A stretch of 64,000 nt of DNA from Rudaea sp. (GCA_031291055.1 JARLJU010000085.1:1-64000); one strand, 5' to 3'. Counted from the first letter of the stretch, positions 16,765 through 25,713 are shown. Notes: a model not told the origin generated them from the sequence alone. Numbers and translations are program-made.

Positions 16765-16974
16765 ATGTCAGAACGTCAGAACGGTACGGTCAAATGGTTC
16801 AACGATGCCAAGGGCTTTGGATTCATCACCCCGGAAAGCGGCCCGGACCTTTTCGTGCATTTCCGCGCGATCCAGGGCAGCGGCTTCAAGACCCTGCAGG
16901 AAGGCCAGCGTGTCAGTTTCGTGGCCATTTCGGGCCAGAAAGGCATGCAGGCTGATCAGGTCCAGATGATCTGA
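16765..16974 (+). CDS. Cold-shock domain protein (CspA family)
   Basis: Single-domain nucleic-acid-binding protein of 69 residues. Both RNP motifs are present (KGFGFI and DLFVHF) in the five-stranded OB fold. The Trp in [13 protein letters not shown] is also conserved. Such proteins act as RNA chaperones or antiterminators. AGGAGA precedes the ATG, and a strong intrinsic terminator follows, so it is transcribed alone. It lies between ffh and rpsP on the opposite strand, breaking an order that is often contiguous in relatives. Which csp paralogue it is, and whether it is cold-induced, cannot be judged from sequence alone. Confidence 0.95.
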   Translation: MSERQNGTVKWFNDAKGFGFITPESGPDLFVHFRAIQGSGFKTLQEGQRVSFVAISGQKGMQADQVQMI

Positions 16975-16997
16975 CCTACCGAATAGCTTGAGAACGA

Positions 16998-17026
16998 AGC
17001 CCCGGGCAACACCCGGGGCTTTTTTT
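16998..17026 (+). terminator. Rho-independent terminator of the cold-shock gene
   Basis: AGCCCCGGG (16998-17006) and CCCGGGGCT (17012-17020) form a 9-bp stem with a 5-nt loop. An uninterrupted run of seven T follows (17020-17026). It lies 24 bp after the stop codon. On the minus strand no T-run follows the stem, so it should act mainly on the cold-shock transcript. Confidence 0.92.
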
Positions 17027-17056
17027 ATGCTCGGAAGTACGGCGCCGTGTGGAAGA

Positions 17057-18442
17057 TCAGCGCATCATGCCGCCGGGCGGCAAGCCACCACCACCCATGC
17101 CTTTCATCGCCGCGCCCATCTGGCGCATAAGTCCCTTCATTCCGCCGGAAGCCATCTTCGACATCATCTTTTCCATCTGCATGTACTGCTTGAGCAGACG
17201 ATTGACATCCGCCGGCTGGGTACCGGATCCGCGCGCGACGCGCGCCCTGCGCGAACCGTTGAGCAGGTCCGGATGCCGGCGCTCTTTCTTGGTCATCGAA
17301 TTGATGATCGCGACCATGCGCCCGACTTCCTTGTCGTTGACCTTGGATTTCATCTGTTCGGACAGGTTTGCCGCGCCCGGCAGTTTTTCCATCAGCGACG
17401 CCAGGCCGCCCATGCTCAGCATCTGCTGCAACTGATCGCGCATGTCGTTCATGTCGAAGCGCTTGCCCTTGAGCACCTTCTCTGCAAGTTTTTGCGCCTT
17501 TTCCCTGTCGACGTTCTGTTCGACCTGTTCGACCAGGGACAGCACGTCGCCCATGCCGAGAATGCGCTGGGCGATGCGATCCGGATGGAAAGCCTCCAGG
17601 CCGTCGGGTTTCTCGCTGACTCCGATGAACTTGATCGGGCGTCCGGTGACATAACGGACTGATAGTGCGGCGCCGCCGCGTGCATCGCCATCGGTCTTGG
17701 TCAGGATCACGCCGGTCAGCGGCAGCGCCTCGGAAAATGCCTTTGCCGTCGTCGCCGCATCTTGACCCGTCATCGCATCGACCACGAACAGGGTTTCGAC
17801 CGGATTGAGCGCCGCGTGCAAGGCCTTGATTTCGTCCATCATCTGCGCATCGATGGCCAAGCGCCCGGCTGTGTCGACCAGCAGTAAATCGGCGAAATTC
17901 TTGCGCGCCGCGTCCACCGCGGATCTGGCGATCGCGACCGGATCCTGGCCGCCGCTGCTCGGATGAAACAGCACATCGACCTGTTCGGCCAAGGTACGCA
18001 ATTGTTCGATCGCCGCAGGACGATAGACATCGCAACTCACGACCATGACTTTCTTGCGCTTTTTCCCTTTGAGAAAAAGCGCGAGCTTGGCTACTGTCGT
18101 GGTCTTGCCGGCACCCTGCAGACCGGCCATGAGCACGACCGCGGGCGCCGGACAATTCAGATTGAGGTCGCTGTTCGCCGTGCCCATCAACGCGGTCAGT
18201 TCATCACGCACGACCTTGACCAGGGCCTGTCCGGGGGTGAGGCTCTTCAGCACTTCCTGGCCGACAGCACGCACTTGCACGCGCTGGATCAGAGCCTGCA
18301 CGACAGGCAGTGCGACGTCGGCTTCGAGCAGGGCAATGCGCACTTCCCGCAGTGATTCGCGGATGTTCGCTTCGGTCAGTCGCGCGCGTCCGCGCAAGCG
18401 CTCGATCGTGGTGGAGAGGCGTTGACTGAGTGATTCGAACAT
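17057..18442 (-). CDS. ffh: Signal recognition particle protein Ffh
   Basis: GTPase that binds 4.5S RNA and the signal sequences of nascent inner-membrane proteins and delivers them to FtsY. The 461-residue protein has the N domain, G1 motif GLQGAGKTTT near residue 108, DTAGR (G3), TKTDGDARGG (G4 region), and a methionine-rich M domain with RIARGSGTQPADVN-type sequence (here ARVARGSGTQPADV). It ends in a Gly/Met-rich tail. A minus-strand TATAAT at 18472-18477, 30 bp before the start, is a candidate -10. Confidence 0.98.
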   Translation of the reverse strand: MFESLSQRLSTTIERLRGRARLTEANIRESLREVRIALLEADVALPVVQALIQRVQVRAVGQEVLKSLTPGQALVKVVRDELTALMGTANSDLNLNCPAPAVVLMAGLQGAGKTTTVAKLALFLKGKKRKKVMVVSCDVYRPAAIEQLRTLAEQVDVLFHPSSGGQDPVAIARSAVDAARKNFADLLLVDTAGRLAIDAQMMDEIKALHAALNPVETLFVVDAMTGQDAATTAKAFSEALPLTGVILTKTDGDARGGAALSVRYVTGRPIKFIGVSEKPDGLEAFHPDRIAQRILGMGDVLSLVEQVEQNVDREKAQKLAEKVLKGKRFDMNDMRDQLQQMLSMGGLASLMEKLPGAANLSEQMKSKVNDKEVGRMVAIINSMTKKERRHPDLLNGSRRARVARGSGTQPADVNRLLKQYMQMEKMMSKMASGGMKGLMRQMGAAMKGMGGGGLPPGGMMR

Positions 18443-18471
18443 GGATACGGCCGAAATTCTGGAAGGCGCAG

Positions 18472-18477
18472 ATTATA
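18472..18477 (-). promoter_or_regulatory. Candidate -10 element of the ffh promoter
   Basis: A perfect TATAAT hexamer lies on the minus strand 30 bp upstream of the ffh ATG in otherwise GC-rich sequence. The hexamer 17 bp upstream (AGCTCT) is a poor -35, so the promoter call rests on the -10 only. Confidence 0.4.
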
Positions 18478-18540
18478 CAGAGCGCCGGGGGCCGAGAGCT
18501 GGGAGAAGACGCGCGGTGACGGCCGTGACCTCGATTTTTC

Positions 18541-18568
18541 AGCCCCTGGCCCTTAGCCCTGGGCCCTG
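18541..18568. repeat. Two tandem 14-bp imperfect repeats
   Basis: AGCCCCTGGCCCTT (18541-18554) is followed directly by AGCCCTGGGCCCTG (18555-18568), matching at 11 of 14 positions. The pair lies in the 146-bp gap between the divergent ffh and CcsA-like genes, ~20 bp before the latter's ATG. Its role is unknown; the units are rich in GGCC and could be a short slippage-prone repeat. Confidence 0.4.
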
Positions 18569-18588
18569 CTCTATGCCACACTTGGCGC

Positions 18589-19386
18589 ATGCCAATCGTA
18601 TTTCTCACCTTGGCCGCCGCCGTGCTGTATCTGGCCTCGGCCATCGTCTTCGCGCCGCCCCTGGTCCATCGTCGCGCCTTGCCGCGTGCGCTCGGCCTGA
18701 GCCTGGCCACGCTCGCCGTCCTTATGCATGGAGCGATCCTGATCGGCATGCATCGCGGCGGTGTCGACTTGCATTTCTTCGCGGCCCTATCCTTGGTCAG
18801 TGCCTGCGTCGCAGCGCTGTGCCTTCTGGTGAACCTGGCGCGGCCCATCGCCACGCTTGGCGTAATCGTGTTTCCGCTTGCCGCCATCCTGCTGCTGGTC
18901 GACGGCTTCCTTGCGCCACCGACGCAACCGCTGCCGATCGAATGGCAAATCAAGCTGCATGTCATCTTTGCCCTGCTCGGTTTCAGCGTGCTGAGCCTCG
19001 CCGCGATCCTGGCAATCCTGCTTTCGTTGCAGGAACACGCCCTGCGCAAGCGCCGCTTCAATGGCATTGTCGGTGCGCTGCCGCCGCTGACCCTGACCGA
19101 GGCACTGATGTTCCAGCTCATCGCCGCAGGCTTCGTGCTGCTGACGCTTACCCTGCTCAGCGGCATCCTGTTCGTGGACAATCTGTTCACCCAGCACCTG
19201 GTGCACAAGACCGTGCTTTCGATCGCGGCCTGGATCGTCTTCGGCGCCCTGCTGTTCGGACGCTGGCGATATGGCTGGCGGGGACGCCGCGCCGTGCAGA
19301 TGACCCTTGCCGGGATGGGTCTGCTGTTGCTGGCCTACCTCGGTAGCCGCTTCGTACTGGAAGTGCTGCTCAAGCGCGTGCCTTGA
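18589..19386 (+). CDS. CcsA/CcmC-like inner-membrane protein (YpjD family)
   Basis: The 265-residue integral membrane protein has about eight hydrophobic segments and belongs to the cytochrome c assembly (CcsA/YpjD) superfamily. It shows the pattern IKLHVIFALLGFSVLSLA with a His in a membrane helix, LRKRRFNG in a loop, and LVHKTVLSIAAWIVFG with a second His, as in haem-handling members. The family sits next to ffh in many gammaproteobacteria. Its actual function is not settled; membrane transport or metal handling has been proposed for relatives. It is divergent from ffh and followed 33 bp later by a PilZ gene. Confidence 0.8.
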   Translation: MPIVFLTLAAAVLYLASAIVFAPPLVHRRALPRALGLSLATLAVLMHGAILIGMHRGGVDLHFFAALSLVSACVAALCLLVNLARPIATLGVIVFPLAAILLLVDGFLAPPTQPLPIEWQIKLHVIFALLGFSVLSLAAILAILLSLQEHALRKRRFNGIVGALPPLTLTEALMFQLIAAGFVLLTLTLLSGILFVDNLFTQHLVHKTVLSIAAWIVFGALLFGRWRYGWRGRRAVQMTLAGMGLLLLAYLGSRFVLEVLLKRVP

Positions 19387-19419
19387 TCGCCGGCTCCGTG
19401 CTAGGCAGAATCAGCGATC

Positions 19420-19788
19420 ATGACCTCCGACAGCAAAGCCGCCGAGCGCCGCCGCTTCCATCGCTTCCATTTCGAGGGAACCGTAAAGCTGTATTCCGAC
19501 AAGACGATGTGGGAGACGAAACTCGTCGACATCTCGCTCAAGGGCGTGCTGATCGAGCACCCGCCGAAATGGAACGGCAAGGTCGGTACGAGCTATCGCA
19601 TGGACTTGCGCATCAACAACAGCGTGATCATCAGCATGGGTGTGACCACAGCGCACATCATGCCGCACCTGATCGGCTTCCAGTGGCAGAAGATCGATCT
19701 GGACAGCTTCGCCCAACTCAAACGCCTGGTGGAATTGAACCTGGGCGACCCGGCAATCCTGAATCGCGAATTGTCGGCGCTGGGCTAG
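19420..19788 (+). CDS. PilZ domain protein, putative c-di-GMP receptor
   Basis: The 122-residue single-domain protein carries both PilZ signatures. The N-terminal arginine cluster RRRFHRFHF (RxxxR) is at residues ~10-18. The DISLKGVLIE segment corresponds to D/NxSxxG, so c-di-GMP binding is plausible. No second domain is present, so it should act by protein contact. It could respond to enzymes such as the GGDEF-EAL protein encoded at 44010-46601, although nothing in the sequence links them. It follows the CcsA-like gene and ends before a convergent lipoprotein gene. Confidence 0.85.
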   Translation: MTSDSKAAERRRFHRFHFEGTVKLYSDKTMWETKLVDISLKGVLIEHPPKWNGKVGTSYRMDLRINNSVIISMGVTTAHIMPHLIGFQWQKIDLDSFAQLKRLVELNLGDPAILNRELSALG

Positions 19789-19813
19789 AACGGATACCGG
19801 CTTTGCCGGAAAT

Positions 19814-20260
19814 CTATCGAGCGGCTGCTCTCGCATTGAAATAGTTTTGCGCGCGCGCAGACTCTTCGGGCTTCGGCTTGTATTCGATCCACACGTCGGT
19901 GGCTTTTTCCTTGTAGCGGATTACTCCGTTCTGCACATCAATTTCGTACAACGGAAATACTTCACGCAAATTGAAAAAGGCCGCGGGCGCAAAAAGGATG
20001 ATATCCGCAGCGAGGTGGCCACCTTTGAACTTCAGCGGCAGGATGCCATAAAAAGTTTCGGCATCTGCATCGACCGCCTTGAACTCGTAATTGCCGAAAC
20101 TCGTGCCCTTCAAATTTTGCTTTGCGGGCAAATCGAGCGTTTTTTCCTGGATCGAAACGATTGTTCCCTTGTGCGTTGAACTGATGGTACTGAGCGTCGA
20201 ACACGCTGCAAGCAATACCGCAACCAGCGCAATACTAATAACCATCCAATGTCGATTCAT
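19814..20260 (-). CDS. Predicted lipoprotein of unknown function
   Basis: The 148-residue product begins with a lipoprotein signal sequence ending in the lipobox LLAAC (acylated Cys near residue 20). The mature part is mostly beta-type sequence with no domain I recognise. It includes GNYEFKAVDADAETFYGILPLKF and IDVQNGVIRYKEKATDVWIE, and ends in a charged tail. The residue after the lipid Cys is Ser, which predicts outer-membrane sorting. It is a single minus-strand gene between the PilZ gene (convergent) and radA, with no regulatory signal noted. Confidence 0.7.
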   Translation of the reverse strand: MNRHWMVISIALVAVLLAACSTLSTISSTHKGTIVSIQEKTLDLPAKQNLKGTSFGNYEFKAVDADAETFYGILPLKFKGGHLAADIILFAPAAFFNLREVFPLYEIDVQNGVIRYKEKATDVWIEYKPKPEESARAQNYFNARAAAR

Positions 20261-20346
20261 ACCACTATTTCCCCAGACAATCTCGAACGAATTTTCAATG
20301 TGACGGGCGCAGCCGTCAAGAAGAATCGCCGCCGCTGAAAAAGGGC

Positions 20347-21717
20347 TCAGGCCAAAGCCGCCAAAGCATCGCTCAGGCGTTCGACGCCGACAATTTCCAT
20401 TTCTCCCATTTTCAACTTTTTCGGTGAGTTCGCCTTCGGCACGATGGCCTTGAGAAATCCGTGTGTAGCAGCTTCCTTCAATCGTTCCTCGCCATTGGGC
20501 ACCGGTCGGATTTCGCCGGACAGACCCACCTCACCGAACGCAACCAACTTTTCCGGCAACGGGCGGTCGCGGAAACTGGACAGCACCGCCAGCAACACGG
20601 GCAGGTCGGCGGCGGTTTCCTGCACGCGTATACCGCCGACGATGTTGACGAAGACATCCTGGTCATAGACCGCGGCACCGCCATGACGATGCAGCACAGC
20701 CAGCAGCATGGCCAGGCGGTTCTGTTCCAGGCCCAGCGCGACGCGGCGCGGATTGCCCAGCGAAGACTGATCCACCAGCGCCTGCACTTCGACCAGCAAC
20801 GGCCGCGTGCCTTCGCGCGTGACCATCACCGCGCTGCCGGGAGTCGGGCCCGTGTGCGCGGAAAGAAAAATGGCCGACGGATTCGGCACCTCGCGCAGAC
20901 CCCTGTCGGACATTGCGAATACGCCGAGTTCGTTGACTGCGCCGAAACGGTTCTTGAATGCGCGCAGCACGCGGAAGCGGCTGCCGGACTCGCCCTCGAA
21001 GTAAAGCACCGCGTCGACCATGTGCTCGAGCACGCGCGGCCCGGCGATACCGCCATCCTTGGTCACATGACCCACCAGGAACACGCTGGTACCGGCTTCC
21101 TTGGCGAAGCGCACGAGCCGCGCCGCCGACTCGCGCACCTGGCTGACCGAGCCCGGTGCCGCGGTCAACGTTTCGGTCCAGATGGTCTGGATCGAATCGA
21201 TCACAAGCACGCGCGGCGTGTCTTTTTGCGCAATTTCCACAATGCGCTCAATGCACGTCTCGGCCAGACAGCGCAGCGGATCGAGCGGCAAGCCCAGACG
21301 CTGCGCACGCGCCGCTATCTGCGCCAGCGACTCTTCGCCACTGACGTACAGGCTCTTCAGCCGCGTACCCAGGGCGCCCAGTACCTGCAGCAGCAGGGTG
21401 GATTTGCCGATGCCGGGGTCACCGCCAACCAGCACCACCGAGCCCGCGACGAGACCGCCGCCGAGTACGCGATCGAGTTCGCCGATGCCGACAATCGTGC
21501 GCTCCTCGGCATCGGCGGCCACGTCGGCGAGCGGCACGATCCGCGCCTGTGCCGTGCCGCCGGAATAACCGCTACGCTTGACCGCGCCCGGCTTCGGCGA
21601 CTCGACCATGAACTCGCTCAACGTATTCCACACACCGCAGGCCTCGCACTGGCCCTGCCACTTCGTGTGCTCGGCGCCGCACTGGTTGCAGACGTAGGCG
21701 GTCTTGGCCTTGGCCAT
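20347..21717 (-). CDS. radA: DNA repair protein RadA (Sms)
   Basis: DnaB-like branch-migration helicase that acts on recombination intermediates. The 456-residue protein has an N-terminal C4 zinc finger (CNQCGAEHTKWQGQCEACG), Walker A GGDPGIGKSTLL near residue 100, and the RadA-specific KNRFGAVNELGVF motif. A C-terminal Lon-protease-like domain lacks the protease dyad, as usual. The start at MAKAKTAYVC (21717) is preferred over an ATG four codons upstream. It ends the dnaB-alr-radA series on the minus strand, with 32 bp after alr. Confidence 0.96.
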   Translation of the reverse strand: MAKAKTAYVCNQCGAEHTKWQGQCEACGVWNTLSEFMVESPKPGAVKRSGYSGGTAQARIVPLADVAADAEERTIVGIGELDRVLGGGLVAGSVVLVGGDPGIGKSTLLLQVLGALGTRLKSLYVSGEESLAQIAARAQRLGLPLDPLRCLAETCIERIVEIAQKDTPRVLVIDSIQTIWTETLTAAPGSVSQVRESAARLVRFAKEAGTSVFLVGHVTKDGGIAGPRVLEHMVDAVLYFEGESGSRFRVLRAFKNRFGAVNELGVFAMSDRGLREVPNPSAIFLSAHTGPTPGSAVMVTREGTRPLLVEVQALVDQSSLGNPRRVALGLEQNRLAMLLAVLHRHGGAAVYDQDVFVNIVGGIRVQETAADLPVLLAVLSSFRDRPLPEKLVAFGEVGLSGEIRPVPNGEERLKEAATHGFLKAIVPKANSPKKLKMGEMEIVGVERLSDALAALA

Positions 21718-21749
21718 GATCAGGTGCAATCCTCGATTTCAATAGCCAT

Positions 21750-22832
21750 TCAAATATCGTCTTCCGCGAAAAGCACGCGTCGCGTCATGCCGCACGTGAG
21801 GTCGTAGGAAATCGTTCCCGCATGCGCGGCAATTTCCTCGACCGGCAGCTCGCGGCCCCAGAGCACGACGTGATCGCCGACCCTGGCATCCGCTACCGCG
21901 CGCAGATCGATGGCAATGAGGTCCATCGACACGCGGCCGATGATCGCAGCGCGTGTACTGCCGACCAGCACCGGCGTACCCGATGGCGCGCTGCGCGGAT
22001 AGCCATCGCCGTAGCCAATCGCAGCGACGCCGACAGGCATGTCGTCCGGGCATTGCCAGGCCGCCGCATAGCCGATGCGTTCTCCGCGTTGTATTCGATT
22101 GATAGAAATCAATTTTGTGGACAAGGTCATCGCCGGCGCAAAGCCGAGGTCGGTGCCGGTCTGGCCTGCGACCACGGACAGCCCATACAGCAAACCGCCA
22201 ACACGTACCCATTGACCGCGCGCCGCCGGCCAGCCAAGCAGACCGGCCGAGTTAGCCAGGGCATGCGCGCCGGGGAGATCGGCAGTGGCCGCGTCGAAGC
22301 ATGCGACCTGCCGCGCGGTCAGCGTGCCGTCGAATTCATCAGACGCGGCAAAATGCGTCATCAGCACGATATCTGGATCGACGCCGGCCAAGGCGCGCAG
22401 TCGGGCATGGACTTCCGCCACCCGTTCCGGAGCGAAACCGAGGCGATGCATGCCGGTGTCGATCTTCAACCACACGCGCAGCGGCGGCCCGCTCCGATCT
22501 GCAGCCAGCCAGTCGACCTGAGACTGGTGATGGATCACGGCATCCAGCTCGAGCCTGCGCAGTTCCGCTAGGTCAGCCGGCTCGTCCGGCCCGGACAGCA
22601 CGACGATACGGTTGCTGATGCCCGCGGCACGCAGGCGCAAACCATCGCCGATCGCCGCAACGCCGAAGGCATCGGCAGCGGCCAGCGCACGCGCGACGCG
22701 CTCCAGGCCATGGCCATAACCGTCAGCCTTGACCACGGCCATGACGCGTGCGTTCCCGGCCAGTTCGCGCACGCGCGCGAGATTGCTACGCAAGGCGCCG
22801 AGATGAATCGTGGCGAGCGTTGCGCGGCTCAC
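21750..22832 (-). CDS. alr: Alanine racemase (biosynthetic type)
   Basis: PLP-dependent enzyme that interconverts L- and D-alanine for peptidoglycan. The 360-residue protein has the PLP lysine in VVKADGYGHG near residue 34, the carboxylated-Lys and Arg regions of the TIM barrel, and the second catalytic Tyr in AAIGYGDGYPRS. The C-terminal beta domain contains GRVSMDLIAIDL. Translation starts at a GTG. The usual gene order dnaB-alr-radA supports the biosynthetic rather than catabolic isozyme. Confidence 0.96.
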   Translation of the reverse strand: MSRATLATIHLGALRSNLARVRELAGNARVMAVVKADGYGHGLERVARALAAADAFGVAAIGDGLRLRAAGISNRIVVLSGPDEPADLAELRRLELDAVIHHQSQVDWLAADRSGPPLRVWLKIDTGMHRLGFAPERVAEVHARLRALAGVDPDIVLMTHFAASDEFDGTLTARQVACFDAATADLPGAHALANSAGLLGWPAARGQWVRVGGLLYGLSVVAGQTGTDLGFAPAMTLSTKLISINRIQRGERIGYAAAWQCPDDMPVGVAAIGYGDGYPRSAPSGTPVLVGSTRAAIIGRVSMDLIAIDLRAVADARVGDHVVLWGRELPVEEIAAHAGTISYDLTCGMTRRVLFAEDDI

Positions 22833-22900
22833 GTCAGTGCCGGGAATCGGGAATCGAAAAGAAACACGGTACGGCTTTTCGCAACCTGCAGCGCCACGGC

Positions 22901-24283
22901 CTATTCATAGCCGGAGTGGTCGGAAGAGAAGTTCTCGAACTTTGTATACTGGCCGAGGAAAGTCAGATTGACCACACCGATCGGTCCGTTGCGCTGTTTG
23001 CCGACGATGATCTCAGCGGTGCCTTTCTTCGGCGAGTCCTTGTCGTAGACTTCGTCGCGGTAAATGAACAGGATCACATCCGCATCCTGTTCGATTGCGC
23101 CGGATTCACGCAGATCGCTCATCACTGGGCGCTTGTCCGTGCGTTGTTCGAGCGAGCGGTTGAGCTGGGACAGCGCAATCACGGGAATATTCAGTTCCTT
23201 GGCCAGGGCCTTTAGTCCACGCGATATTTCTGAAATTTCCGTGGCGCGATTCTCCTTGTTTCCGGGCACCTGCATCAATTGCAGGTAGTCGATCACGATC
23301 AGCCCCAGGTCATGTTCGCGTTTCAGGCGTCGCGCGCGCGCGCGCAATTCGGCCGGCGACAGCGCCGGAGTGTCATCGATGAAGATCTTCGCGTCGGACA
23401 ACAGGGTGATCGCGGCGGTGACACGCGGCCATTCCTCTTCCTGGATGTCGCCGGTGCGCAGGTGCTGCTGATTGATGCGGCCCAGCGAGGAGATGAGACG
23501 GAATGCAAGCTGCGAGGACGACATTTCCATCGAGAAGATCGCCACCGATTTCTTTGCCTTGATCGCCGCGTATTCGGCCATGTTAACGGCCAGGGCTGTC
23601 TTGCCCATCGACGGCCGCGCGGCGACAATGATCAGGTCCGATGCCTGCAGTCCCGCCGTCATTTCATCCAGATCGGTGAAGCCTGTCGCCAGGCCGGTCA
23701 CCGAACCCTTGCTTTCATAGCGCTGGTGCAGGATCTGGAAGGCCTCCTTCACCGCCGTGCGCATGGCGACGAAGCCCTTGCGCCCGCGCGCGCCGGATTC
23801 GGCGATGCGGAACACCTTCTGTTCGGCGCCTTCGAGGATTTCCTGGGTGCTGCGGCCTTCCGGCTGGAAGCCGTCGCCGGCGATTTCGGTACCGGCATCG
23901 ATCAACTGGCGCAGCACGGATTTCTCGCGCACGATCTCCGCATAGGCGACGATGTTCGCCGCGCTCGGCGTCGAGTTGGCGAGCTGGATCACATAGTTCG
24001 ACCCGCCTACCATCTCGGCGAGCCCGTTGGAGTCGAACCACTCGCCGAGCGTGACCGCGTCGCAGGGCATGTTCTTGTTCGACAGCTCGCCGATCGCCCG
24101 GTAGATCAGACGATGGTCCTTGCGGTAGAAATCGCTTTCCTCGAGCTTGTCGGCGATGCGCTCCCAGGCGCGCTCGTCGAGCATCAAACCGCCGAGGACT
24201 GCCTGTTCGGCGTCAATGGAATGCGGGGGGACACGCAGCGCGTCGATGCGCGCAGGAAAAAGACGATCAGGTGAAGCAGCCAT
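22901..24283 (-). CDS. dnaB: Replicative DNA helicase DnaB
   Basis: Hexameric 5'-3' helicase of the replication fork. The 460-residue protein has the N-terminal collar domain (PPHSIDAEQAVLGGLMLD), the linker, and the RecA-like motor with Walker A ARPSMGKTALAVN near residue 220. Walker B lies in LIVIDYLQLM, and RNGPIGVVNLTF is near the end. No intein is present. It is followed by alr. In many relatives rplI is directly upstream; here an oppositely oriented lactate dehydrogenase-like gene lies between them. Confidence 0.98.
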   Translation of the reverse strand: MAASPDRLFPARIDALRVPPHSIDAEQAVLGGLMLDERAWERIADKLEESDFYRKDHRLIYRAIGELSNKNMPCDAVTLGEWFDSNGLAEMVGGSNYVIQLANSTPSAANIVAYAEIVREKSVLRQLIDAGTEIAGDGFQPEGRSTQEILEGAEQKVFRIAESGARGRKGFVAMRTAVKEAFQILHQRYESKGSVTGLATGFTDLDEMTAGLQASDLIIVAARPSMGKTALAVNMAEYAAIKAKKSVAIFSMEMSSSQLAFRLISSLGRINQQHLRTGDIQEEEWPRVTAAITLLSDAKIFIDDTPALSPAELRARARRLKREHDLGLIVIDYLQLMQVPGNKENRATEISEISRGLKALAKELNIPVIALSQLNRSLEQRTDKRPVMSDLRESGAIEQDADVILFIYRDEVYDKDSPKKGTAEIIVGKQRNGPIGVVNLTFLGQYTKFENFSSDHSGYE

Positions 24284-24472
24284 GGTTTCGGTTTTCTTTC
24301 TTGTTTTCGCAGGATGCGGCGGACAACGTGAATCGCATATCGCATGCTACACAGTCGCGTCTCATCGCGCGATACAACAAGTCTGTGGATTTCTTGTGTG
24401 CAGTTTCATGACTTGCATCGCCCGTGCCGGCAAACGGGGTAGTATCCGGACTGAAACCGCAACGGGGACCCT

Positions 24473-25636
24473 ATGAGCCCTACGATCACCAACGTGCTGG
24501 ATCTGCGCGCGCTGGCAAAGCGCCGCGTGCCACGGGCGTTCTTCGAGTATGCGGATCATGGCTCCTACGACGAGTTCACCCTGCGGGACAACCGCCTTGC
24601 GCTCGAGGCAATCCGTCTGCGCCAGCGCGTCATGGTCGACGTCGACAAGCGCAATCTGGCCACGACCATTCTCGGCCAGCCGGTTGCGCTTCCGCTCGCC
24701 CTGGCGCCGACCGGCCTGACCGGTCTGCAATGGGGCAACGGCGAGGTCCTCGCGGCCCGCGCCGCCGCCGCCGCGGGAATTCCGTTCTGCCTGAGCACGA
24801 TGTCGATCTGTTCGATCGAACAGGTCCGCGCGGCAGTGAACACGCCGTTCTGGTTCCAGCTGTATGTGATGCGCGACCGCGGCTTCACTCGCGCTTTGAT
24901 CGAGCGCGCAGCGGCGGCCGGCTGCTCGGCGCTCATGCTCACGGTCGATTTGCAGATCCAGGGGCAGCGGCATCGCGAGATCAAGAACGGCCTGACCGTG
25001 CCGCCACGGCTGAGCTTGCGGAATTTCTTCGATATCGCCAGCAAACCGGCCTGGGCCTGGCGCGTGCTGCGCGCGCAGAGCCGCTCGTTCGGCAACCTGC
25101 GTGGGCAAGTTGCGGGCAGCGACAGCGTGATGACGCTGGCGCAATGGATCGCGAAGCAGTTCGATCCGACGCTGTCGTGGCGCGATCTGGACTGGATCCG
25201 CGAACTCTGGCCCGGCAAGTTGATCCTCAAAGGCATCCTCGACAGCGAAGATGCGGCAATTGCCGCAAAAGCCGGGGTCGACGCGATCGTCGTCTCAAAT
25301 CATGGCGGCCGGCAGCTCGATGGCGCGCCCGCCACGATCAGCGCGCTGCCGCGCGTGGTCGATGCGGTCGCCGGGCGCAGCGAAGTACTGTTCGATGGCG
25401 GCATCCTCGGCGGCCAGAGCCTGCTCAAGGCGCTGGCACTCGGCGCGCGCGCCGGGCTGATCGGCAAGGCCTTTCTGTACGGGCTCGGCGCACTCGGTGA
25501 AGCCGGGGTCGCCAGGGTCATCGAAATCATCGGCAAGGAGCTCGACGTGAGCCTTGCCCTGACCGGGCAGACTGATGTGCAGCGGGTCACCCGGGATATT
25601 CTGCTGGATAGAGGCGCGACGCCTTTCGCACCCTGA
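24473..25636 (+). CDS. FMN-dependent alpha-hydroxyacid dehydrogenase, LldD-like, with altered FMN-phosphate site
   Basis: Flavin-dependent oxidation of L-lactate or a similar 2-hydroxyacid, feeding electrons to quinone, is the expected reaction. The 387-residue TIM-barrel protein keeps the family landmarks: FFEYADHGSYDE (Tyr26), APTGLTGLQWGNG, QLYVMRDR, LILKGILDSEDA with the flavin Lys, and VVSNHGGRQLDG with catalytic His277. Two arginines that normally contact the FMN phosphate are replaced. DGGIR is DGGIL (Leu312) and GRA is GKA (Lys332). The ATG follows GGGGA. It interrupts the common rplI-dnaB order. Calling it L-lactate dehydrogenase is likely, but the substrate is unproven. Confidence 0.82.
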   Translation: MSPTITNVLDLRALAKRRVPRAFFEYADHGSYDEFTLRDNRLALEAIRLRQRVMVDVDKRNLATTILGQPVALPLALAPTGLTGLQWGNGEVLAARAAAAAGIPFCLSTMSICSIEQVRAAVNTPFWFQLYVMRDRGFTRALIERAAAAGCSALMLTVDLQIQGQRHREIKNGLTVPPRLSLRNFFDIASKPAWAWRVLRAQSRSFGNLRGQVAGSDSVMTLAQWIAKQFDPTLSWRDLDWIRELWPGKLILKGILDSEDAAIAAKAGVDAIVVSNHGGRQLDGAPATISALPRVVDAVAGRSEVLFDGGILGGQSLLKALALGARAGLIGKAFLYGLGALGEAGVARVIEIIGKELDVSLALTGQTDVQRVTRDILLDRGATPFAP

Positions 25637-25660
25637 CGCCATCTCGCAATGACGGGACAA

Positions 25661-25695
25661 AAAAAGGGCGCCCTGCGGCGCCCTTCAGTTTTTTC
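25661..25695. terminator. Bidirectional terminator between the lldD-like gene and rplI
   Basis: AAGGGCGCC (25664-25672) and GGCGCCCTT (25677-25685) make a 9-bp stem with a 4-nt loop. An A-run precedes the stem and TTTTTT follows at about 25689-25694, so a T-run is present for either strand. It separates two convergent genes and can stop both transcripts. Confidence 0.88.
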
Positions 25696-25713
25696 CATCT
25701 AGCCCACAGTTGC

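Noticed and set aside
19797..19809. CCGGC-TTT-GCCGG hairpin between the PilZ and lipoprotein genes
   Set aside because: The stem is only five base pairs and no T-run follows on either strand.
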